9,015 nt of DNA from a bacterium HR23 (GCA_002923335.1 BEHZ01000069.1:1-9015), one strand, 5' to 3'. Shown: positions 1 through 7,915, counted from the first letter of the stretch. Notes: generated by a model from the letters alone, not told the origin. Numbers and translations are program-made.

Positions 1-1
1 A

Positions 2-673
2 GTGAGTAAGGCCGTGGAAGCGCTTCTGGGCATGCCGGTCCGCGTGCAGGGGGCCAGCCGAACCGACGCCGGTGCACACGCCCTCTACCAGGTGGGAGCC
101 TTCACCGCCCCCCGGCGTTATCCCCTGGAGGTGGTGCGCAACGCCCTCAATGCCCACCTTCCCCCCGATGTGCGCGTGGTGGACGCCTATGAGGTGCCTC
201 TGTCTTTTGACCCTCGCCGGCACGCCACCCTGCGCCAGTATCGTTACCTGGTGTGGAACCGGCCCGAGGCGTCCCCCTTCTGGCGGCGCTTCTCCTTCCA
301 CTGCCCCGACACCCTGAACACGCAGGCTATGGAGGAGGTGGCTCCCCTGCTGGAGGGCACCAAGGATTTCGCCTCTTTCTCCGGCCCCGCCGGGCGCCGA
401 CGCACGGTGCGCACCGTCGCCTGCGTCCGAATCGCCCGCAAGGGGAATCTGCTGACCTTTACCCTGGAAGGCAATGCCTTCTTGCCCGGCCAGGTTCGGC
501 GCATGGTGGGCACCCTCCTGGCGGTCGGCCGGGGGAAACTGGGCAAGGCGGAGGTCCAGGCCCTGCTGGACAACCCCCGGGCCGGAACGGCCGGCCCTGC
601 CCTCCCCGCCTGCGGTCTTTTCCTCACCCGTATTCACTACCCCAACTTCCCCCCGTCACGGGAGGTAGCATGA
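2..673 (+). CDS. truA: tRNA pseudouridine(38-40) synthase TruA (5' end outside window)
   Basis: TruA converts uridines 38-40 of the tRNA anticodon arm to pseudouridine in the cytoplasm. The first 223 visible residues contain the catalytic-aspartate motif GASRTDAGAHA near residues 17-27 (Asp in RTDAG), the segment LRQYRYLVWNR, the core SFSGPAGRRRTVRTV and the family's C-terminal block GNAFLPGQVRRMVGTLLAVG. The gene is incomplete: TruA is normally about 245-270 residues, and the N-terminal strand that precedes the ALLGMPV helix is missing. Base 2 is therefore only where the visible frame begins, not a real start, although a GTG happens to sit there. The TGA stop overlaps the ATG of rplM (ATGA). 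The order truA-rplM-rpsI is conserved in many Gram-positive and Chloroflexota genomes. The function is secure; only the 5' end is unknown. Confidence 0.95.
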   Translation: MSKAVEALLGMPVRVQGASRTDAGAHALYQVGAFTAPRRYPLEVVRNALNAHLPPDVRVVDAYEVPLSFDPRRHATLRQYRYLVWNRPEASPFWRRFSFHCPDTLNTQAMEEVAPLLEGTKDFASFSGPAGRRRTVRTVACVRIARKGNLLTFTLEGNAFLPGQVRRMVGTLLAVGRGKLGKAEVQALLDNPRAGTAGPALPACGLFLTRIHYPNFPPSREVA

Positions 674-1146
674 CAAAGGTAAAGAGCCTCAAGACCTATG
701 TGCCCACGCCCCAGAAGATTCACGCCCGCTGGCATCTCATCAACGCCGAGGGGCAAGTGCTGGGCCGGCTGGCTTCCCGTATCGCCCGCCTCCTGCAGGG
801 GAAGCACAAGCCGATCTACACCCCTCACCTGCTCACCGGGGACTTTGTGGTAGTGGTGAACGCCGCCAAAGTGCAGGTAACGGGCAAGAAGATGCGCCAG
901 AAGATTTACTACTTCCACAGCGGATACCCTGGAGGACTGCGGGCGTTTACCCTGGAGCAGATGCTCCAGCGGGACCCGGAGCGTGTTCTTCGCCTCGCCG
1001 TTCAGCGGATGCTCCCCAAAACCAGACTGGGGCGGAAGATGCTCTCCCGCCTGAAGGTCTACGCCGGCCCGGCGCATCCCCATCAGGCCCAGATAGCCGG
1101 TTTCCCCCCTGAAGGATGGCCGGAGGAGGTGAAGGTATCGCCATGA
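670..1146 (+). CDS. rplM: 50S ribosomal protein L13
   Basis: L13 is an early-assembling 23S rRNA-binding protein of the large ribosomal subunit. The 158-residue product shows the family hallmarks in order: ARWHLINAEGQVLGRLAS near residues 18-35, LLQGKHKPIYTPH near 40-52, GDFVVVVNAAKV and then YYFHSGYPGGLR, followed by the C-terminal LAVQRMLPKTRLGRKML block. The start is ATG 670, preceded by GGGAGGT at 660-666. This gap is short (3 bases), but the ATGA overlap with the truA stop suggests translational coupling. The same frame is open back to 253, but that part runs in another frame through truA and has no L13 similarity. The protein is about ten residues longer than the usual 142-148, with a tail (PEGWPEEVKVSP) encoded by the bases that also carry the rpsI ribosome-binding site. 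Confidence 0.97.
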   Translation: MTKVKSLKTYVPTPQKIHARWHLINAEGQVLGRLASRIARLLQGKHKPIYTPHLLTGDFVVVVNAAKVQVTGKKMRQKIYYFHSGYPGGLRAFTLEQMLQRDPERVLRLAVQRMLPKTRLGRKMLSRLKVYAGPAHPHQAQIAGFPPEGWPEEVKVSP

Positions 1147-1562
1147 CCACTACCCCCACAGCGCCCACCCAGGCCCCCCGCTACTTCTACGCCCTGGGCA
1201 AGCGCAAGACCGCCGTGGCCCAGGTGCGCCTCTATCCCGGTGGTAACACCTTCACCGTCAATGACAAGCCCTTTGAGGCGGTTTTCCCTCTCCAGACCTG
1301 GCAGGCCACGGTCCTGGAGCCCTTTCGGGTAACCGATACCCTGGGCAAGTTCGCCGTCGTGGCCAAGGTGCAGGGGGGCGGGATTTCCGCCTGGGCCGAC
1401 GCCCTTAAGCACGGCGTCGCCCGTGCCTTGGTGGTGGCCGATCCCTCCCTCAAACCTGTCCTGCGCCAGCATGGCCTCCTCACCCGAGACCCTCGGGTGA
1501 AGGAGCGCAAGAAATACGGCCTCAAGCGAGCACGCCGGGCACCCCAATACAGCAAGCGTTAG
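1143..1562 (+). CDS. rpsI: 30S ribosomal protein S9
   Basis: S9 is a small-subunit head protein whose C-terminal tail reaches the P-site tRNA. The 139-residue product has the expected YALGKRKTAVAQVRLYPG near residues 15-32, VNDKPFEAVFP, KVQGGGISAWADALKHGVARAL in the middle, and the LLTRDPRVKERKKYG block ending in the universal tail QYSKR. The start is ATG 1143, overlapping the rplM stop as ATGA, with GGAGGAGGTG at 1122-1131 upstream. An in-frame ATG at 1116 would add nine glycine-rich residues but lies ahead of the good ribosome-binding site and is not preferred. The N-terminal MTTTPTAPTQAP is a short low-complexity extension before the conserved start, so the protein is slightly longer than the usual 130 residues. 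It is the last gene of the truA-rplM-rpsI unit. Confidence 0.97.
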   Translation: MTTTPTAPTQAPRYFYALGKRKTAVAQVRLYPGGNTFTVNDKPFEAVFPLQTWQATVLEPFRVTDTLGKFAVVAKVQGGGISAWADALKHGVARALVVADPSLKPVLRQHGLLTRDPRVKERKKYGLKRARRAPQYSKR

Positions 1563-1573
1563 CATCTGTTTCC

Positions 1574-1595
1574 TGCCGGCGCACCTGGCCGGGCA
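1574..1595 (+). terminator. Weak hairpin after rpsI (no U-tract)
   Basis: TGCCGGC at 1574-1580 can pair with GCCGGGCA at 1588-1595 if one G is bulged, around a 7-base loop. It lies 12 bases after the rpsI stop, where the transcript of the ribosomal-protein unit would be expected to end. No run of T follows, so this is not a convincing intrinsic terminator. It may be an end-protecting hairpin or nothing. Confidence 0.2.
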
Positions 1596-1629
1596 CACTG
1601 CTGGCAAGGCGAACCGCGGCGCATTCCCG

Positions 1630-1635
1630 TATAAT
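1630..1635 (+). promoter_or_regulatory. Putative -10 element of the hpt-ade promoter
   Basis: A perfect TATAAT stands out in a GC-rich gap between rpsI and hpt. A transcript starting about 7 bases downstream (near 1642) would give a leader of about 30 bases, with the Shine-Dalgarno at 1661-1666. No good -35 lies at the standard distance: the 17-base position reads AGGCGA, and the nearest plausible box, TGGCAA at 1602-1607, is 22 bases away. The promoter may need an activator, or use contacts I cannot judge. Its position supports hpt-ade being transcribed separately from the ribosomal-protein genes. Confidence 0.5.
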
Positions 1636-1660
1636 GGGAGTGCGCCCTTATTTTGAGCCA

Positions 1661-1674
1661 GGAGGGTCGCCACG
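1661..1674 (+). promoter_or_regulatory. hpt ribosome-binding site and candidate ACG start
   Basis: GGAGGG at 1661-1666 is the only strong Shine-Dalgarno near the hpt 5' end. Exactly five bases later (1672-1674) is ACG, in frame with hpt. The frame is closed by TGA at 1654-1656, and the codons from 1657 to 1713 include no ATG, GTG or TTG. The first conventional start, GTG 1714, has no ribosome-binding site. Initiation at ACG 1672 would add 14 residues before the GTG and restore the N-terminal length usual for this family. Confidence 0.5.
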
Positions 1675-2224
1675 GACAGCCAGACCCCTCACCCCAGCGT
1701 CCCCGATGGCCTGGTGCTTCTCCTCTCGTCGCAGGAAATAGCCCGGGGCGTCCAGCGCCTGGCCCAGGCGATACGCCAGGACTATGCGGGGTGCAACCCC
1801 CTGCTGGTGGGGGTGCTCAAGGGGGCTTTTATCTTCCTGGCGGACCTGGTGCGTGCCCTGGGGATGCCCGTGGAGATAGACTTCGTGCGGGTCGCCACCT
1901 ATGGCTCCGCCACCCTTCCCTCTCGGCCGGCGCGTATCCTCTCGGGGGTGCGCATCTCCCCGAAGGGAAGGGATGTGCTGGTGGTGGAGGATATTGTGGA
2001 CACGGGGTATACTACCCACGCTGTCCTGACCTATCTGCAACGCCTCTCCCCTCGCTCCTTGCGCACCTGTGTGCTCCTGGACAAGCCCTCCCGACGCAGA
2101 ATCCCGGTGCCCATAGACTACCGGGGTTTCACCCTCCCTGATCGCTTCGCTGTGGGCTACGGTCTGGACAAGGGGGAGGCCTATCGCTGGCTCCCCGCCA
2201 TCTACGCCCTGGAGGAGGGAGAGC

Positions 2225-3931
<1,707 letters not shown>

Positions 3932-3939
3932 AGGGGGCG

Positions 3940-4410
3940 TTACCCTGCCTGGGCCTGCGCGCCGCTTTGGTTCAACTCCTTGCGGTAGCGGACGGCGTGG
4001 ATTCCTTCGCCGTAGTAGTTAGGGAGGTCCAGGACGGGGACATACCCGCAGTGCTCGTAGAGGCAGCGGGCCTCCCGATTGGTGGCCCGCACCTCCAGGG
4101 CGATGGCGGTGAGACCCCGCTTGCGGGCGATGCGCTCCGCCTCCTGAACCAGAGCGGTCCCCAGGCCCCTTCCCCGTGCCTTAGGCGACACCACGATATC
4201 GTAGATGCGCCCTATCTTGGAGCGGTAGCGCCACAGGAGCACCACAAAGCCCAGTATGTCGCCGTTCTCCTCCGCCACGATGACGCGCCCCTGGGCGCGG
4301 GTGAGCAGGTAGCGGATCTGCCCCTCGGAGAAGGTCTCCTCTGGGGGAAAGCCCTCCCGTTCCAGGGCCACAAGGCGGGGTAAGTCTTCTACTCTGGCAC
4401 AACGGAACAT
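3940..4410 (-). CDS. GNAT-family N-acetyltransferase (RimI-like)
   Basis: A 156-residue single-domain GNAT acetyltransferase that would transfer acetyl from acetyl-CoA to an amine. The start of the fold reads RCARVEDLPRLVALEREGF. IYDIVVSPKARGRGLGTAL (69-87) holds beta-4 and the acetyl-CoA pyrophosphate motif RxxGxG (Arg79, Gly82, Gly84), followed by LEVRATNREARCLYEHCGY (105-123) and a C-terminal NYYGEGIHAVRYRKEL. This pattern resembles RimI-type N-alpha-acetyltransferases of ribosomal protein S18 and related archaeal/Chloroflexota proteins, but the substrate cannot be read from sequence, so I give no symbol. ATG 4410 has AAGGAGGG at 4425-4418, seven bases upstream. It follows the HD gene by 19 bases and is the last of the trmI-HD-GNAT unit. 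Its stop is 8 bases from the convergent ade stop, with no clear terminator between them. Confidence 0.85.
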   Translation of the reverse strand: MFRCARVEDLPRLVALEREGFPPEETFSEGQIRYLLTRAQGRVIVAEENGDILGFVVLLWRYRSKIGRIYDIVVSPKARGRGLGTALVQEAERIARKRGLTAIALEVRATNREARCLYEHCGYVPVLDLPNYYGEGIHAVRYRKELNQSGAQAQAG

Positions 4411-4429
4411 CTTTTTGCCCTCCTTCCGT

Positions 4430-4987
4430 TCACGCGTTGAGGCCCAGACTGCTGGCCACAGGTTTCAGGGCATCAACTACGAAAGTGATGTGTTCATCCA
4501 GATCCACCCCCAGTTCCTCCGCCCCTTTGAGGATGTCCTCCCGGCGCACATTGCGTGCGAAGGCCTTATCCTTCATCTTCCGGCGGACGGCCTGGGGAGT
4601 AACCTCCGAAAGGCTCTTGGTGGGGCGGACCAGCGCCACGGCGATAAGGAAACCACACAGTTCGTCCACGGCGAAGAGGGCCTTCTCCATCCGGCTCTCC
4701 CGGGGGATACCTGTGTGGTCGCCGTGGGTGAGGACCGCCCGCACGATATCCTCCGGCACCCCCCTCTGGCGCAAGATACCTGCCCCGTAGGCGGGATGCT
4801 GGTCGGGGGAGGGGCATATCTCCCAGTCAAAGTCGTGGAGGAGGCCGGCGATGCCCCACTTCTCTTCATCCTCGCCATACTTGCGGGCATAGGCCCGCAT
4901 GGCCGCCTCCACCGACAGCAGGTGCTTGCGGAGGCTGTCGGTCTTGACGAACTCGTTGATGATAGCCAGGGCGTCATCTCGACGCAT
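4430..4987 (-). CDS. HD-domain protein, predicted metal-dependent phosphohydrolase
   Basis: The 185-residue product is a compact HD-superfamily protein, whose members hydrolyse phosphate esters or phosphodiesters using metals bound by the His/His-Asp/Asp set. Visible candidates are His22 in LRKHLLSVEAAM, His51-Asp52 in AGLLHDFDWE, His64 in DQHPAYG, LTHGDH (86-91) and Asp108 in AVDELCGF. A basic stretch (RRKMKDKAFARNVRRED, about 135-151) follows. It resembles the stand-alone HD proteins annotated as predicted hydrolases (COG2316-like); no substrate can be assigned. The start is ATG 4987, with GGGAGGAGG at 5002-4994 and a six-base gap. The gene overlaps the end of trmI by 14 bases, so translation is probably coupled. 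The frame stays open further upstream only as a shadow of trmI. It precedes the GNAT gene by 19 bases. Confidence 0.87.
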   Translation of the reverse strand: MRRDDALAIINEFVKTDSLRKHLLSVEAAMRAYARKYGEDEEKWGIAGLLHDFDWEICPSPDQHPAYGAGILRQRGVPEDIVRAVLTHGDHTGIPRESRMEKALFAVDELCGFLIAVALVRPTKSLSEVTPQAVRRKMKDKAFARNVRREDILKGAEELGVDLDEHITFVVDALKPVASSLGLNA

Positions 4988-5837
4988 CCTCGTCCTCCTC
5001 CCATTCGGTGAGGGGTTGCTCGGGGCGTGGGGACTTGCCGGGGGCACACCGGCGGGCGAGGGTGATGAATCCGGTGTGGGCCACCATGCGATGGACCGGG
5101 CGGGCACTGGTGGGGCCAAAGTGCCAGGGACGCTGGAGCACCTCAAAGGTCTCCACCAGATCAAACTCAGGGTGGGCGTCCAGGGCCATCGCCAGGCGGT
5201 GCACCTGGAGCACCGTGGGGAGCCAACACAACAGGATGCCCCCCTGCACAAGGGCCCGGGCCACGTGAGGCAGGGCCTGCCACGGCTCCGGCACATCCAG
5301 GATAACCCTGTCCAGGTTGCGCTCCTGGATGCCCTGATACACATCCGCCTCCCGCACCACCAGATTGGTGGGCTCGGCGTAAAAGGCCTGGATGTTCTGG
5401 AGGGCACGGGGGATGTATTCCTGGCGCACCTCGTAGGCGTAGACAGTGCCCGTTGGCCCCACTGCCCGCAAAAGGGCCAGGGTAAGCGCCCCCGACCCCA
5501 TCCCCGCCTCTAGCACCCGTGCGCCGGGGAAGATATCGCCATACATCAGGATGGCCCCCAGGTCTTTGGGATAGATGATCTGGGTAACGCGGGGGATGTC
5601 TTGAATGTAGTCGGCCAGGGTAGGGGGCAAGGCAAGGAAGCGGTGTCCACCGGCGGTTATACGAGAGCCGAGGGGCTGGCCGATGAGGGCGTCATGGGGC
5701 AGGGCACCCAGATGAGTATGAAAGGTATGGCCGGGGCGCAGGGCGAAAAGGTAACGACGGCCCTTCCTATCTACCAGGAGCACCCGGTCTCCTGGACGGA
5801 ACACCGGCCTTTCGCTGACTCTACCCTCGGTTTCCAA
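4974..5837 (-). CDS. trmI: tRNA (adenine(58)-N1)-methyltransferase TrmI
   Basis: TrmI uses S-adenosylmethionine to methylate N1 of A58 in the T-loop of tRNA, a modification linked to tRNA stability, particularly in thermophiles, Actinobacteria and Thermus. From TTG 5837 the product has 287 residues: an N-terminal beta domain (RPGDRVLLVDRKGRRYLF, 14-31), the linker PRVTQIIYPKDLGAILMYGD (82-101), SAM motif I VLEAGMGSGALT (108-119), acidic YEVR (135-138), the catalytic-region motif DRVILDVPEPW (176-186) and a C-terminal RPVHRMVAHTGFITLARR. A short acidic tail (EWEEDED) ends it. The frame is open up to 6098, but that stretch crosses a terminator and a promoter. TTG 5837 fits best: it has TGGAG eight bases upstream, lies about 14 bases after the predicted transcription start, and gives a normal family length. 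Confidence 0.92.
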   Translation of the reverse strand: METEGRVSERPVFRPGDRVLLVDRKGRRYLFALRPGHTFHTHLGALPHDALIGQPLGSRITAGGHRFLALPPTLADYIQDIPRVTQIIYPKDLGAILMYGDIFPGARVLEAGMGSGALTLALLRAVGPTGTVYAYEVRQEYIPRALQNIQAFYAEPTNLVVREADVYQGIQERNLDRVILDVPEPWQALPHVARALVQGGILLCWLPTVLQVHRLAMALDAHPEFDLVETFEVLQRPWHFGPTSARPVHRMVAHTGFITLARRCAPGKSPRPEQPLTEWEEDEDASR

Positions 5838-5857
5838 AGCAATGGCTCCAGAAAGTA

Positions 5858-5886
5858 ATAATAGCGAGTTGCGCAAACGCTGTCCA
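5858..5886 (-). promoter_or_regulatory. Sigma-70-type promoter of trmI-HD-GNAT
   Basis: On the minus strand TGGACA (5886-5881, five of six matches to TTGACA) and TATTAT (5863-5858, five of six to TATAAT) are separated by exactly 17 bases. The predicted transcription start near 5851 leaves a leader of about 14 bases containing TGGAG, then the TTG start of trmI. It lies downstream of the pta terminator, so the three genes probably form their own transcription unit. Confidence 0.65.
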
Positions 5887-5996
5887 GACGGCGGGGGCCT
5901 GTCTCGCAGCCCACGCACCCCTGAAGGGCACCCCTTTGCTACCCCCCGTCCTCTCATCCCTGTTGGCCCGCTCGCCCCCTGGGAGGCAGGCGGCAG

Positions 5997-6028
5997 AAAA
6001 AAACCGGGGGGCATTCCCAGACCTCCGG
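5997..6028 (-). terminator. Intrinsic terminator downstream of pta
   Basis: Read on the minus strand, CCGGAGG (6028-6022) can pair with the CC(C)CCGG that ends at 6004, with one A-C mismatch, and a run of seven T follows directly (6003-5997). It lies about 80 bases after the pta stop and upstream of the trmI promoter. It therefore ends the regulator-pta transcript. The U-tract is the longest in the window. Confidence 0.7.
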
Positions 6029-6030
6029 CA

Positions 6031-6107
6031 AGGGGCTGTGCCCCTGCACCCGTGGGCTGATGAGCCCGGCCGATAGCCTTGCTCACCCCGGCCTGCACCG
6101 GTGGGCT
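6031..6107. repeat. Near-identical 15-base direct repeats and hairpins after pta
   Basis: CTGCACCCGTGGGCT (6044-6058) and CTGCACCGGTGGGCT (6093-6107) differ at one base and are 49 bases apart; the second overlaps the pta stop codon. Around the first copy are two perfect hairpins: AGGGGC-TGT-GCCCCT (6031-6045) and GGGCT-GATG-AGCCC (6054-6067). The whole stretch lies between the pta stop and the terminator, so it would be the 3' untranslated region of the pta mRNA. No function is recognised. The rest of the non-coding gap 5838-6105 holds the terminator and promoter listed separately, plus a small AAGGG-CAC-CCCTT hairpin at 5924-5936. Confidence 0.5.
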
Positions 6108-7101
6108 ACAGGGGCGGGCCTTTGGCCAGCAGAGCGCAGATAACGGCGCTGTGCGCGATGTCCTCCGCCTTGCAACCCCGGGAGAGGTCGTTCATGGGCT
6201 TGTTGAGGCCGAGTAGTATAGGGCCGATGGCCTCCGCCCCTGCCAGGCGCTCGGTAACCTTGTAGCAAATGTTGCCGGCGTCCAGGTTGGGGAAGACCAT
6301 CACATTCGCCTTCCCGCCGATGGGGGAGGTGGGGGCCTTGCGCTTCGCCACATGCTCCACGAAAGCGGTGTCAAACTGCACCTCTCCGTCGGCCGTAAGG
6401 TCGGGGGCGAGGTCGTGGAGGATTTCTACCGCCCTGCGCACCTTGCTGACCGACTCGTGCTCGGCGCTCCCCTTGGTGCTGAAGGAGAGGAGCGCCACTT
6501 TCGGTTCCTGGCCGGTGAAGCGCCGATGGAAGCGTGCCGCCTGGAGGGCGATAAGGGCCAACTGGTGCGGCGTGGGGTCGGGAATAACGCCACAATCGGC
6601 GTAGGTGAGGGGGCGCCCGTCGGGGAGCACCATAAGGAAGGCGCCGATAACGATGCGTGCCTGGCGGGAAACCCCCAGCACCCGTAGGGCCACACGGATA
6701 ACCCTGGGGCTTTCCACCGTTGCTCCTGCCACACACCCATCCGCCTCCCCCAGACGCACCAGGAGGGCGCCCAGCCAAAGTGGGTCGTGGGCAAGGTTTT
6801 CCGCCTCCTGCAGGGAGAGCCCCCAGGAGGCACCCAGGTCCCGGAGGGCCTGGGCGTAGGCGTTCGTAGGATGATTGCGGGGGTGGAGGATAGGCACATC
6901 GCCCCCCAGGGGGATGCCCTCCCGTTGCGCTATCTCACGGATGCGCTGGGGGTCGCCGATGAGGGTGGGGCGAACGATGCGTTCCTGGGAGAGGCGGGCC
7001 ACCGCCCAAAGGGTGCGTTCGTCCTCTCCCTCGGGGAAGACAATGGTGGCGTGGACTTGCCTGGCCTGCGCCCACAGGGATTGGAGGATAGGGGCGTTCA
7101 T
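6106..7101 (-). CDS. pta: Phosphate acetyltransferase
   Basis: Pta interconverts acetyl-CoA plus phosphate with acetyl phosphate plus CoA, normally working with acetate kinase (not in this window). The 331-residue product is the short, single-domain form lacking the N-terminal regulatory DRTGG-type extension. Motifs in order are IVFPEGEDERTLWA (20-33), GEADGCVAGATVESPRV (118-134), IGAFLMVLPDGRPLTYADCGV (152-172), VALLSFSTKGSAEHESV (202-218), VMVFPNLDAGNICYKVTERL (267-286) and GPILLGLNKPMNDLSRG (293-309). ATG 7101 follows GAGAAGG (7112-7106) at four bases. The start is 18 bases after the stop of the regulator gene, so the two are probably cotranscribed. A related family, phosphate butyryltransferase, shares the fold, but the VFPNLDAGNICYK and NDLSRG segments favour Pta. 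Confidence 0.95.
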   Translation of the reverse strand: MNAPILQSLWAQARQVHATIVFPEGEDERTLWAVARLSQERIVRPTLIGDPQRIREIAQREGIPLGGDVPILHPRNHPTNAYAQALRDLGASWGLSLQEAENLAHDPLWLGALLVRLGEADGCVAGATVESPRVIRVALRVLGVSRQARIVIGAFLMVLPDGRPLTYADCGVIPDPTPHQLALIALQAARFHRRFTGQEPKVALLSFSTKGSAEHESVSKVRRAVEILHDLAPDLTADGEVQFDTAFVEHVAKRKAPTSPIGGKANVMVFPNLDAGNICYKVTERLAGAEAIGPILLGLNKPMNDLSRGCKAEDIAHSAVICALLAKGPPL

Positions 7102-7119
7102 CGGACCTTCTCGTGGCGG

Positions 7120-7893
7120 CTAGGCCGGGCGGGCAGTGGTGGCGGGCGCCGGCGGGGCAGACTGACGGCTCCACGCCAGGCCTGTGATAACAATGAAGGT
7201 GCGGGTGGATTCCACACCGGGGATACTGTGGATCTGCTCCATCACCAGGGTGTCCAGTTCCTGCTGGTTGGAGACAGAGGCCTTGGCGATAATGTCTTGC
7301 TCGCCGTAGACGGTGCTGGCCTCCACAATCCCCGGGAAGTCCTTCAGGCGTTCCAGCACCCGTTCCACATCCTTGCCAGGCACCCGCATGAGAATGTATG
7401 CCTGCATCTCTCCTCCCCCTGGGAGCGGGCGGTGCCAGTGGGCGACGATACGCCATACAGTAGGCGCTCCGCTAATGCCTGCCTGGGTTAGAAGAGGGCC
7501 TACAACATAATGGATGTCCCCCTCCTCCGGCGTGTCGGTTTTCACGATAAAGTCCAGCGTTGAGCCGTAGACGACGGCTGCCTCCTGGACTTCGGGGCAG
7601 GACTGCAGGAGGTGCAGGGTCTGCCGCCAGCGGGGCGGCGGCACCTGGAAGGTGAGGTAGGCGACGGTCCGTGGTCGCCGCGCGACGATGTCATACGCCG
7701 ACTGGACCGCATAGCCCCGCTGGTAGTAGCGCCACACCTCCCGTATAATGCGCAGGTCGGCTTCACTGTAGTCCCGTCGGGAGATGCGGTGTTTGCGCAC
7801 CTTGACGGGATGGATATAGCCCTGGGCCTCCAGGTAGTAGACGAAGCGCTTTTGCAGGCCGGGAACCTGAGCAATGACCTCTTTGAGTTCCAC
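7120..7893 (-). CDS. MerR-type HTH regulator with tandem Lrp/AsnC ligand-binding (RAM) domains
   Basis: A probable one-component transcription regulator of 257 residues; its effector and targets are unknown. Residues 1-70 look like a MerR-type winged helix (GLQKRFVYYLEAQGYI, then HRISRRDYSEADLRIIREVWRYYQRGY). Residues 74-155 form a divergent Lrp/AsnC-type alpha-beta sandwich (TVAYLTFQVPPPRWRQTLHLL, VVYGSTLDFIVK). Residues 163-240 form a canonical one (MQAYILMRVPGKDVERVLER, then IVEASTVYGEQDIIAKA). The tail is Ala/Pro-rich. GTG 7893 is chosen because the HTH begins there; its ribosome-binding site is weak (GGTAGGG). The frame is open to 8085, but that part reads as non-coding. An internal ATG at 7407 has a strong Shine-Dalgarno and could make a separate 95-residue RAM protein. 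It sits 18 bases before pta, which it may control. Confidence 0.8.
   Translation of the reverse strand: MELKEVIAQVPGLQKRFVYYLEAQGYIHPVKVRKHRISRRDYSEADLRIIREVWRYYQRGYAVQSAYDIVARRPRTVAYLTFQVPPPRWRQTLHLLQSCPEVQEAAVVYGSTLDFIVKTDTPEEGDIHYVVGPLLTQAGISGAPTVWRIVAHWHRPLPGGGEMQAYILMRVPGKDVERVLERLKDFPGIVEASTVYGEQDIIAKASVSNQQELDTLVMEQIHSIPGVESTRTFIVITGLAWSRQSAPPAPATTARPA
7405..7416 (-). promoter_or_regulatory. Internal ribosome-binding site and ATG in the regulator gene
   Basis: On the minus strand GGAGGA (7416-7411) lies three bases before an in-frame ATG (7407-7405), at the exact boundary between the first and second RAM domains. It is a stronger Shine-Dalgarno than the one at the gene's own start. 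Initiation here would yield a 95-residue single-RAM protein. The purine-rich bases encode the Gly-Gly-Gly-Glu linker, so the match could also be a by-product of the linker composition. Confidence 0.35.
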
Positions 7894-7915
7894 TGCCCTA
7901 CCCGGAAGTTCGCAG

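Noticed and set aside
253..669. Upstream in-frame extension of rplM as a 297-residue protein
   Set aside because: It lies in another frame of truA, has low-complexity Pro/Gly/Arg composition and no L13 similarity; ATG 670 has its own Shine-Dalgarno and an ATGA overlap.
1563..1671. tRNA or small RNA gene between rpsI and hpt
   Set aside because: No cloverleaf, TTCGANNC-like T-loop or other structure beyond one imperfect hairpin; the gap is explained by the hpt promoter and leader.
3932..3942. Terminator between the convergent ade and GNAT genes
   Set aside because: Only a weak GGG/CCC pairing and no T-run on either strand; no support for a terminator call.
4415..5513. Plus-strand open frames opposite the HD and trmI genes
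   Set aside because: Their composition mirrors the minus-strand codons; no motifs and no ribosome-binding sites.
5838..6098. N-terminal extension of TrmI by 87 codons
   Set aside because: The stretch contains the pta terminator, direct repeats and the trmI promoter, and exceeds the family length. It is open because the DNA is GC-rich.
6352..7491. Plus-strand open frames opposite pta and the regulator
   Set aside because: Antisense shadows in GC-rich DNA; both minus-strand genes carry full family motifs.
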